Part shown: positions 28,351-38,100 of the stretch, one piece after another
How positions within the stretch are numbered: position 1 is the first letter of the stretch
How the letters are laid out: the number at the start of each line of letters is the position of its first letter
NCBI GenBank assembly: GCA_947374225.1
Contig: CANCAY010000005.1
Span: 19,428 to 83,427 of the forward strand
Direction of reading: 5' to 3'
Source: Chitinophagaceae bacterium
GTDB lineage: Bacteria > Bacteroidota > Bacteroidia > Chitinophagales > Chitinophagaceae
Length of the DNA: 64,000 nt
Translations under genes and position numbers: made by a program
Notes under the pieces: model-generated
Databases searched by the model: none
What the model saw: only the letters and a program-made list of their open reading frames with translations
Told to the model about the DNA's origin: nothing

Positions 28351-30696
28351 TTAATGTTTTGGTAAGGCAATTAGATTTGCTAATATTTTATACGATCCTG
28401 CATTACCAGCTGGCAATTGTCTAAACAAAGTCAAACTTAAATATACCATATTACCCTTGCCATAAGGTGCAATTAATAAACTACCATTTGACGCTGGTTC
28501 ATTGGTGTCATGCATGGACAATGGCATTTCAAAATGTGCATCTATGTTTTCTGCCTGATAGGTACTGCGCTCTTGCACCCAATGTTCAAAATCAATGGCT
28601 TCAATTTTATTTGGGAAATTTAAAACGGTATGATTGGGTAGTACTATTTCTACTGGCGCATCCTCTTGTGTAACTCGCTTTCCAGAATTTACAGTAAATG
28701 CATAAGGCCCAACTTTTACTTTATTAATTCCTACTTGATTACTTTTTAAGTATTGAACTATTAAATTACCTCCATTAGAAATATATTCATTTAAAACATC
28801 GTTCTTGTCCGTTAAATAGTCAAACATATTGTATGCACGAATACCCACTATAATAGCATCTAATCCTGCAAGGTTTTCCTTTGTAATATCTGATGCTTTT
28901 AAGTTTACTACCTGGTATCCTAATTCAGTTAATGCTTCAGGCAATTTGTCTCCTGCACCGTCAATATATCCAACTTTAGTACCTTTTGTTTTCACTGATA
29001 ACTTTACCAGCTTTGTGGTTGCAGTTGGAAAATAATTAATAGTTGGAATATGATCGTACTGAATAGTCTTTCTATACAAAGCATTCGTTGGAGTAGGCAA
29101 TTTGTCTGTGGTATCTTTTATAAGCACATTAATTTGCTCATTCGTTCCTAAATGATTCATCTTCTGATAAGACACCGTAATTGGTTTTTCAGACCTCATT
29201 AAATAAACTTCTTTGTCATACTTAAATTCTACAGTAGGCACAACAGCTATTGGTTGATACTGATCTCCTTTAGTTGGGTCTGTGTATTTATATTGAATAG
29301 GCGTATTAATCAGAAACGAATTGCCTTCTATATTTAGTTGAACTGTCGCTACAAAAGCTGGATCGTTGTCTGGCTTGCCAATTAATTCCTGTTGTTGCAC
29401 ATTAAACATGCCTTCTGACTTTGGTTGTACTAACCAATAGGGCTGTGAAATAGAAGTATTGTTGGGTACGTTAAACTTATAATCAAGTTGAACATTTTGA
29501 TTATTTACAAGTAACTGTTTTATTAAAGAGTCCTTACCTGGCAAACTAATTTTTTCTACTACTGTATTGACATTGCTACGTTGATTCAATAATAATTGTG
29601 TTATTAATAGTGAACCTGGATAAACTTGAGGTTGTTGCGTAGTAACTTCAAAATAAATGCCAGCGCAGTCTACAATAATTGCCTGCAATTGCGCCAATTT
29701 ATATTGTCTCCAAGTTGAGGCTGGTAATAGTTGAATTTGTTTAAATAATTTAACCAATGCTGACACTGAATTTGACGGAGACTCTAGTTGATAATTCTTT
29801 ACTATACTATTAATCTGTTCTTGAATACCCGCTGCATTAAATCTATTCCAATTCGTTTCCACCCCATTCATAATATCATTTACGGGTGCTTCCCCTCCAG
29901 TTGTTTCAAAGAATTCGTAACTAGCGCCTCTTCTTCTTGGTCTGCCTTCTCCTTGGCTCTTATGCATGGTTCTTGCCTCCGCCCCAATTTCTCCATAGCT
30001 TTTACCTATGATTGCATTATAGCCACCTACTTCAATTTTCAACTGCGTATTACTAGTAGTATTAACAGATCCAAAATTAAAAGTGTTCCATAAAATTCGT
30101 TTAGCCTTCCAAGGACCAACGCCATATTTAAATTGTTCTGGGAATTTTGTGGGGTCACCTGCTGCAATGAAAGCCTCATTTGCAATGATGGCAGAAGCGG
30201 AATGATGTCCATGTCCAGCACGTGCGTCTCTAGGGAATCGAGTTATAATAATATCTGGCTGAAATTTACGGATCACCCAAACTGCATCACTTAATACTTT
30301 CTCATGATCCCAAATTCTTAATGCTTCTTCAAATGACTTACTAAATCCGAATTCATAAGCGGTTGAAAAATATTGCTCTGCTTCATCCTGTTGTCTAGCA
30401 GCTAATAATTCTTGGGTGCGAATTAATCCTAGCTCAATGCCTTGTTCTTTCCCTATTAAATTTTGCCCACCATCTCCTCTTGTTAAACTTAAATAACCAG
30501 TCCTATACATTCGATCCTTAGTAAGATAAGGTAGGAAACTATTATTCTCGTCGTCCGGATGTGCGGCTATATATAAAACACTACCCACTACCCCTAGTTT
30601 TTTTATCTGAGCATAAATGTCTGCACTATTTTTTTGTGCCATTAATGCATTAGTTAAAAACGAAATCGCAAATAAAACTAGTAGTGTTTTTTTCAT
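28351..30696 (-). CDS. Secreted PIG-L/LmbE-family deacetylase with C-terminal GATase1-like region
   Basis: Signal peptide; VLYIAAHPDDENNSFLPYLT, DIIITRFPRDARAGHGHHSASA; C-terminal VGYIDGAGDKLPEALTELGYQVVNL...LDAIIVGIRAYNMFD...NGGNLIVQY. Confidence 0.9.
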   Translation of the reverse strand: MKKTLLVLFAISFLTNALMAQKNSADIYAQIKKLGVVGSVLYIAAHPDDENNSFLPYLTKDRMYRTGYLSLTRGDGGQNLIGKEQGIELGLIRTQELLAARQQDEAEQYFSTAYEFGFSKSFEEALRIWDHEKVLSDAVWVIRKFQPDIIITRFPRDARAGHGHHSASAIIANEAFIAAGDPTKFPEQFKYGVGPWKAKRILWNTFNFGSVNTTSNTQLKIEVGGYNAIIGKSYGEIGAEARTMHKSQGEGRPRRRGASYEFFETTGGEAPVNDIMNGVETNWNRFNAAGIQEQINSIVKNYQLESPSNSVSALVKLFKQIQLLPASTWRQYKLAQLQAIIVDCAGIYFEVTTQQPQVYPGSLLITQLLLNQRSNVNTVVEKISLPGKDSLIKQLLVNNQNVQLDYKFNVPNNTSISQPYWLVQPKSEGMFNVQQQELIGKPDNDPAFVATVQLNIEGNSFLINTPIQYKYTDPTKGDQYQPIAVVPTVEFKYDKEVYLMRSEKPITVSYQKMNHLGTNEQINVLIKDTTDKLPTPTNALYRKTIQYDHIPTINYFPTATTKLVKLSVKTKGTKVGYIDGAGDKLPEALTELGYQVVNLKASDITKENLAGLDAIIVGIRAYNMFDYLTDKNDVLNEYISNGGNLIVQYLKSNQVGINKVKVGPYAFTVNSGKRVTQEDAPVEIVLPNHTVLNFPNKIEAIDFEHWVQERSTYQAENIDAHFEMPLSMHDTNEPASNGSLLIAPYGKGNMVYLSLTLFRQLPAGNAGSYKILANLIALPKH

Positions 30697-30702
30697 ATGA
30701 AT

Positions 30703-33201
30703 CTATTTCCCGTTAAAGAATACTGCGTTAGCTAAAATCAATTTACCTGTCTCCCAGAAATTTCTGAAAATTGGATCGTCTGCCATATAAATAAATTTAC
30801 CTTGGCCAATTTCTTTCACTCCTACAACTACCCCTTCTTGTATTGCTGCTTTTGCTTTTACGCCTGCAAATCCAGTCATATAACTGTCTTTTTTAATAGC
30901 CCCTACATTCCAAGCTTCATTAGATGGTTCATATAAAACAATGTCCTGCTTTAAATCAAAATACACTCCATTACTGCCATATCCAATTGGATGCGTGTCG
31001 TCCATATAAACTTTGTAAATAGCACCGGGGATTGAGCTTTGTAACATGTCTTCCACTCTTTCTCCATACTTACCTAAATGATTGATATTTGCTTTTTCAG
31101 CCACTGGACTTTCTTTTACTTTAACGCCCCATTCAGGATTAGACGCCAGTGTTTGTGCTGCAGATTCAAAAGCAATTAACACGCCCCCTTTTCTTACAAA
31201 AGCTTGTAATTTTTCTGTAATTGGTTTGGAGTTGATGTCCTTGTATTGACCTTCTGGCGCAATAATAACATCATATTTATTTAAATCAATTCTACTTAAT
31301 AAACTATACGTTAATTGCGTAATTGGATATTGAATTTGTTGTTCAAAATAATTCCATACTTCCCCTGCAGCTAATGCAGCAATGCCGTCTCCAGTTAATA
31401 AACCTACTTTAGGCGCATGATTAATTATTCTATTTAATGGAGATCCAAAATCGGCTCCCTTGTCTGAATAACCAGTGCCTACTGCAAATGCTTCCACATT
31501 CGCTGCTTCACAAATTGCTTTAGTATCAGTTGCCCAGTTTTCCGTATTACTTGTTTTTAAAACAATCAATGTGCCTTTTTCAAAATTATGTCCCTCAGAA
31601 ACAAATGCCGCTTCTGCGTATCTTACTTTAATATTTTTGTTCAACAACTGCGCTAATACTTTTGCAGCCGCAAATGAATTATAAGGAATTAAATAGCCAT
31701 AATTAGCAGCCGCAATTTGAACTGGCTTTACCGTATAACCAGATTGCATTGCTAATTTTTCTTTAGACGCATAGCCATGCACACCAAATGCATAAGGCAA
31801 TGACCATGCAGTAATATCATAGGTATTGGAGTCATTCACTTGTGTAGTTGGTTCTAATAATACTCTTGCTAAAACACTATGTGCTTGCGCTGCAGGCACT
31901 GCAATAGAGTATCCTTCATTTACAAATACTGATTCTGATTTTGTGAAATAATCAAAAGCTTTATACTTAGTATCTGCTTGACTCAAAACACCGTATTGAA
32001 TATTATTTTTTTGCAATAAAGTAGCCAATGCATTTATTTGTTGTGCACTTTTAGAAGTCATGATAAAAGTCTGATAAGTGGAACCATTGGCAGTTCTACT
32101 ATTATCATAATACTTCTTAAACTCTGCTAATAACTTTTCATGATTTGCTGCACTTACTTCTACTGTAGACATTCCTGTTGTGAAATGGTGCATTGCTCTT
32201 GCTACTAATGTTAAAGTATCATTGTTTTTATCTTGAACTCCTAGTCCTGCGCTGATACCACCCTGCTCAAATGTCATACCAATGGCACCATTGTACATTG
32301 GGTAAGTATCACCATAAGACGGGTATAACAAATCGAAACGTTCTTTAGTGAAGAATAACCAATTATTTTGGTCAAAGTATTTTGCGTGATTTCGACCAAT
32401 TTGATCTTGAAAAGTTTTCTGCCAAGGCGTCAACAAAACATGAAGCGGCTCTGCTGCTGGTGCGAAATAATAAGGTTCATTATATCCTTGCTCATGAAAA
32501 TCCACATGTACTTGAGGATACCATTGTTGGTACAAAGGCATTCTTTGTTGTGTTTCCACCTGTGTTTGCCAAGCCCAATCTCTATTTAAATCAAAATTAT
32601 AATGGTTCGTTCTACCTGCTGGCCATGGCTCCATATGCTCTCTAGCAAAGGGATCTGCGTTATAGTTAGTACCCACCGCATTATTATACCAGTTTACATA
32701 TCTATCTCTTCCGTCTGGATTAATACAAGGATCAATCATCACAATTACGTTTTTCAACCAAGCTGCAGATTTTGTATTGGCAGGGTCTACTAAAGCAAAT
32801 AAAGTTAACATCGCAGCTTCTGATGATGCTGGCTCGTTACCATGTACATTATAGCTTAACCAAACAATGGCAGGTTGTTTTATATCCGTTGTTGTTCCAT
32901 CGGTCAAACCTATATTGTGTTTTCTGATGGACTCTAATTGAGCAATATTTTCGGGCGAACCAATAGCAGCAACTAATAACTCTCTGCCTTCATTGGTTTT
33001 ACCATATGGCATGATTTTAACCATGTCAGGCTTAGCCTGCGCAATAGTTTTAAAATAACTCACAATTTGATGATGTCTAGTAAACTTGGTGCCTACTGTG
33101 TAGCCTAAAAAACTAGCTGGACTAGGTAACTGAGCAAATACCAAAAATGGCATTGTTAATACACCAATAATCAATTTCAATTTTAAGGAAGAAAAACGCA
33201 T
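30703..33201 (-). CDS. Secreted M14-family zinc carboxypeptidase with C-terminal GATase1-like region
   Basis: NVHGNEPASSEAAM, MIDPCINPDGRDRYVNWYN, VHVDFHEQGYNEPYYFAPA; C-terminal PKVGLLTGDGIAALAAGEVWNYFEQQ...YDVIIAPEGQYKDINSKPITEKLQAFVRKGGVLIAFESA. Confidence 0.9.
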   Translation of the reverse strand: MRFSSLKLKLIIGVLTMPFLVFAQLPSPASFLGYTVGTKFTRHHQIVSYFKTIAQAKPDMVKIMPYGKTNEGRELLVAAIGSPENIAQLESIRKHNIGLTDGTTTDIKQPAIVWLSYNVHGNEPASSEAAMLTLFALVDPANTKSAAWLKNVIVMIDPCINPDGRDRYVNWYNNAVGTNYNADPFAREHMEPWPAGRTNHYNFDLNRDWAWQTQVETQQRMPLYQQWYPQVHVDFHEQGYNEPYYFAPAAEPLHVLLTPWQKTFQDQIGRNHAKYFDQNNWLFFTKERFDLLYPSYGDTYPMYNGAIGMTFEQGGISAGLGVQDKNNDTLTLVARAMHHFTTGMSTVEVSAANHEKLLAEFKKYYDNSRTANGSTYQTFIMTSKSAQQINALATLLQKNNIQYGVLSQADTKYKAFDYFTKSESVFVNEGYSIAVPAAQAHSVLARVLLEPTTQVNDSNTYDITAWSLPYAFGVHGYASKEKLAMQSGYTVKPVQIAAANYGYLIPYNSFAAAKVLAQLLNKNIKVRYAEAAFVSEGHNFEKGTLIVLKTSNTENWATDTKAICEAANVEAFAVGTGYSDKGADFGSPLNRIINHAPKVGLLTGDGIAALAAGEVWNYFEQQIQYPITQLTYSLLSRIDLNKYDVIIAPEGQYKDINSKPITEKLQAFVRKGGVLIAFESAAQTLASNPEWGVKVKESPVAEKANINHLGKYGERVEDMLQSSIPGAIYKVYMDDTHPIGYGSNGVYFDLKQDIVLYEPSNEAWNVGAIKKDSYMTGFAGVKAKAAIQEGVVVGVKEIGQGKFIYMADDPIFRNFWETGKLILANAVFFNGK

Positions 33202-33365
33202 AATATTTGAATTATATGTAATAAGAAATAGAATTTATAATAGTCCTAAAATTATGCAATTTGGCCTTATTTAGCCGATTCTATCCCCAAGTTTTATACA
33301 AGTGGTTATCCCCATTTTGTTGATTCCTAAATAATTAAGTAATTTACTTCTTCAAATAAAGACAT

Positions 33366-35093
33366 ATGACTAAGCTTTTTCTAAAACTGACGATAAATTC
33401 ATTTTTAATAGTTTGTGCAACAGTTTCTCTACAGGCACAGGATTTCTTTAAAGCACATGCTCAAATAAACCCTTATAACTATAGTGTTGTTAAAGAAAAA
33501 GCTTTCGATCATGCAGCAGTAAGTTCTGCGCATCCTCTGGCTAGTATGGTGGGTGCGGCTATTATGAAAGACGGAGGTAACGCCTTTGATGCTGCTATTT
33601 CGGTACAATTAAGTTTAGCGGTTGTGTTTCCAGGAGCAGGTAATATTGGTGGAGGTGGTTTTATGTTATCTCGTGACAAGAATGGTAAGTTAACTGGCCT
33701 TGATTTTAGAGAAGCTGCACCAGCGAAAGCACATAAAGACATGTACTTGGATGAAAAAGGAAATCCTTCTGCAACCAAGTCAAGAGACGGCGCATCTGCC
33801 TCTGGCATCCCTGGAAGTATTGCTGGAATGTTTAGTGTTCATAAAAATGCAAAATTACCATTTGCTCAATTAATTGAACCTGCTATTGAATTGGCAGAAT
33901 ATGGTTTTGTAATTACGGAAAAAGAAGCTAAAGGATTAAATAATACACGCGCACAATTTTTAAAAAATAGCTCTGCACCTTGTGCCTTTACTGCAAAAAG
34001 TAACTGGAAAGCTGGTGACACTTTGGTTCAAAAAGATTTAGCAAATACTTTGCGTCGCATTCAACAAAATGGATTAGCCGGTTTTTATGAAGGTATTACT
34101 GCAGATTTAATTGTGAAAGAAATGCAGCATAGCGAAGGTATTATTACAAAAGAAGACTTGAAAAACTACCAACCTAAAATAAGAGTGCCGTTAGAATTTG
34201 ACTATCGCAATCATCATATAATAAGTTTTGCACCTCCTTCTAGTGGTGGTATATTAATTGCACAAATGATGCAAATGATTCAACCATATGATGTTCAAAA
34301 AATGGGTGCGAATAGTGTTGGCGCCGTGAGTTTAATGGTAGAAGCTCAAAGAAGAGCTTATGCTGACAGAGCAGAACATATGGGAGATCCTGATTTTTAC
34401 AAAGTCCCTACCAAAACTTTAATTAGTGCAAAATATATACAGGACAGAATGAAGGATTATCAACCTGGTGTAGCAGGGAAAAGTAAAGATATTAATGCTG
34501 GTCAAATTCACGAGAGTGAGCAAACAACGCATTTTAGCGTGATTGACAATGAAGGTAATATGGTGTCCATTACGACTACTTTAAATGACACTTATGGCAA
34601 TAAAACTATTGTAGCTGGTGCTGGATTCTTATTGAATAATGAAATGGATGACTTTAGTATTAAAGCAGGCGTTCCAAATATGTATGGTGCAATTGGTGGA
34701 GAAGCCAACTCCATTCAACCTGGAAAAAGAATGTTAAGTTCTATGACTCCAACTTTAATTACAGTTAATAATAAACCTTATTTGAGTATTGGCACTCCAG
34801 GAGGAACTACTATCCCGAATCAAGTATATGAAGGATTAGTGAATATTATCGATCATAAAATGTCTTTAAAAGCGGCAATCGATGCACCACGTTTTCATCA
34901 CCAATGGATTCCAGATGCAGTTGCATTTGAAGCAGACTTCCCAGAAGCAACTGTAAATACATTAAAAGCAAATGGTTATACCACCAGTAAAAGAGGATAT
35001 TTTGGTAGAATGGATGGTGTAATTATATTGTCAAATGGGAAAAGAGAAGCTGCAGGAGACAAAAGAGGTGACGATAGCGTTGCAGGCTACTAA
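33366..35093 (+). CDS. ggt: Gamma-glutamyltransferase
   Basis: 575 aa; HPLASMVGAAIMKDGGNAFDAAIS, GNIGGGGFML, EQTTHFSVIDNEGNMVSITTTLNDTYG, MLSSMTPTLI. Confidence 0.95.
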   Translation: MTKLFLKLTINSFLIVCATVSLQAQDFFKAHAQINPYNYSVVKEKAFDHAAVSSAHPLASMVGAAIMKDGGNAFDAAISVQLSLAVVFPGAGNIGGGGFMLSRDKNGKLTGLDFREAAPAKAHKDMYLDEKGNPSATKSRDGASASGIPGSIAGMFSVHKNAKLPFAQLIEPAIELAEYGFVITEKEAKGLNNTRAQFLKNSSAPCAFTAKSNWKAGDTLVQKDLANTLRRIQQNGLAGFYEGITADLIVKEMQHSEGIITKEDLKNYQPKIRVPLEFDYRNHHIISFAPPSSGGILIAQMMQMIQPYDVQKMGANSVGAVSLMVEAQRRAYADRAEHMGDPDFYKVPTKTLISAKYIQDRMKDYQPGVAGKSKDINAGQIHESEQTTHFSVIDNEGNMVSITTTLNDTYGNKTIVAGAGFLLNNEMDDFSIKAGVPNMYGAIGGEANSIQPGKRMLSSMTPTLITVNNKPYLSIGTPGGTTIPNQVYEGLVNIIDHKMSLKAAIDAPRFHHQWIPDAVAFEADFPEATVNTLKANGYTTSKRGYFGRMDGVIILSNGKREAAGDKRGDDSVAGY

Positions 35094-35173
35094 ATCTATC
35101 ATTATTAACGCTTTAAGTGGCTTAAATTAACTGTGTATTAAATGACTTTTCTGTATTTTTACAAAAAAGCATT

Positions 35174-38100
35174 TTGTACCAAAATAAGCTACGCATACTA
35201 AGAATTATTCTTGCTTCCATAGTAGGCTTATTGCTGCTTTCCTATTTATTAATTCAAGTGCCTTGGGTACAAAATAAATTAGTACAAAAAGCTGCTACTT
35301 CTTTATCCAATTCAATTGGAACAGAAGTTAAAGTTGGTAACGTAAGCTTCTCTTTATTTAATAGTATAGACTTAGAAAATGTATTAATACGAGATCAACG
35401 AAAGGATACGATTTTATATACCCATACACTTAAGTTGAGGATTAGTGATTTGTTTTTCACAAACTCCGATCCTATTATCAAATATATTGGTCTAGAAGGG
35501 ACCCAAGTGTATTTACACCGAAAAGATTCACAATGGAACTATCAATTTTTACTGAACTATCTGAACAAAGACACTAGTAAAAAACAATCCAGCCATATAG
35601 ATATTAAGAAATTAGATTTAGCTCATTTTAAATTCATTCAAGACGACGAGTGGCTAGGTGAAAAAATGGAATTTTCTGGAGCCAATATTATCGCCAATAT
35701 TAGCAGTTTTACAGCTAAGCAAATTATAATTGATCAAGTAATTGCGAATAAGCCATTTTATACCATTCAAAATAAAAATGGTTTAGCTCCATTAAGTGCT
35801 TTTAAGAAAAAAACAAATAGAAAAAAAGGTGTACTCTATTTTCATAATGATCAAACTGAAATATTTGCAAAAAATATTCAAATTACTCAAGGTAAGTTTT
35901 GGATAGAAAACGGATTTGATAAACCTACCCCTTATTTTGATGGCTATCATATTAGAATGCATGACTTAAATGCAACTATCAAAAATGCAAGTTTTGTAAA
36001 AGACACTATTAAAGCAGCTGTGGTACTTAATGTAAAAGAAAGATCAGGTTTGCATATTAAACTATTGCAAACTACCTTTAAAATGACTCCAGAAATTATG
36101 GAGTTAGATAAACTATTAATAAAAACCAATAAGAGTATTTTAGGGCCTTATTATGCCATGCAGTACAAAGATTTCGTAAACGATTTCAATGACTACATTA
36201 GTAAAGTAACAATGAAAGCCCATTTCATAAACGCGTCTGTTGCGACAGACGATATTGCATTTTTTGCACCTGAATTAAAATCAATACATCAGAAATTAAA
36301 TGCAAGCTTTAAATTTAATGGAACGGTAGACGCCATGGAAGCCTATGACTTGAGTGCACAGTATGGACAGTCTTTTGTAAAAGGTAACTTTACTATGAAA
36401 GGCATTCCAAACATGCGTGCAACACAAATTAATTTTAGTAATGTATTTGCTAAAACTAATTATACAGACTTGCTTAATTGGATTCCCTCTTTGAGTTTAA
36501 TTAAAAACTTACAAGTAAATCAATTAGGCGACTTATTACTTAAGGGAGACTTTAAAGGAACTTTATACGATTTTGTAACAAACGCTACCATCAATTCTCA
36601 ATTAGGAAAAGCAGACGCTAGTATACGCCTGCAATTCCCTAAAGGTGCAGAACCAAGTTATGAGGGATCCCTCACCACTTCCCATTTTGATATTGGTAAG
36701 CTTACCAATGTGCCTAATTTAAGTTGGATAAATTTTAATGGAAAAATTGCAGGTTCCTCTTTTTCTTTGGAAAAAGTAAAGACCAATATTGAAGGACAGA
36801 TAGATTCCATTGTTTATAATAATTATACTTATACCAATATCAATACCAACGGGCTATTACAGAAGAAAGCATTTAATGGTACGCTGCGTATCAAAGACCC
36901 CAATATCAATTTTATTAGTAATCTTGAATTTGATTTCAGAAACGGGAAGCCTAAGTTTAATGCGGTGGGTGATTTACTGAATGCCAATTTCGCTCCGCTT
37001 CGTATTACAGATAATAAAATTCAATTAACTGGGGTACTAGATTTGAATTTTGAAGGAGACAGTATTGATAATTTTATTGGATATGCTAAATTTTTTAATG
37101 GAAAATTAAAAGGGGAAGCGTCTACGGTGAATTTCGATTCCCTTACAGTGAAGTCTACTGTCGAGAATGGCAGGAAAATAATAAACATTGCGAGTGACGC
37201 GATTCAAGCTAGTATAGCAGGCAGGTTTAATATTTTGCACTTACCTGCTAGTGTGCAGTACTTTATGCAAAGTTATTTACCAACTTATATACCTGCACCA
37301 AAAAACACAGCGTCAAACCAGCAGTTTGATATCAGTATTAAAACAAACTATTTTGAGCCCTATATCCGTATGTTCAATAAAGAGTTTTCAGGTTTTAACA
37401 ATATCAATATCGATGGTTCCTTAAATACAATTAATAAATTTATAACTGCAAAAGCCACTATTCCATTTGCACAATGGAAAACATATAGCCTTAAAAATGG
37501 AATATTAAACAGCGCTGGAACTAAAGACTCTTTGCATATTATTTTCAATGCACAGTCAGCAAATATAACAGACAGTTTTAGCTTTGACCAACCAGCATTA
37601 AGCATTCACACAAGTAATGATGCTTCCATAGTAAGCATTAACGCTACCAGTAAAACTGCTTTAGAAGTTATCCATCTTAATGGAACAGTAAATACCTATG
37701 CCGACGGTATAGCACTTAGATGGACTCCCTCCTATTTTATATTGAATCAAAAAAAATGGGATATCAATGAAGGTGGCGAATTGAGTATTAGAAAGAACAA
37801 CACTTTCGCTAATAATTTAAAATTTTCGCAAGGCATACAAGAACTATTGTTTAGCTCTAATAAATTAAACAGTAATGCTTTACAATTAGAGATGAAGAAT
37901 GTGATTCTAGGTGATCTTACCAAATTGTTCTTTACCTACCCTAGACTAGAGGGCCTTACTAATGGTACGGTTCAGTTTAAAAACATTTTAGAGAATTTTG
38001 AGATGTCTAGTCAACTTAAAATTGACCAATTTAGTTTTAATAATGAACTAATTGGATTAACTAATTTAGAAGCAGGCTATTTGAATGCCTCAGGAATGGT

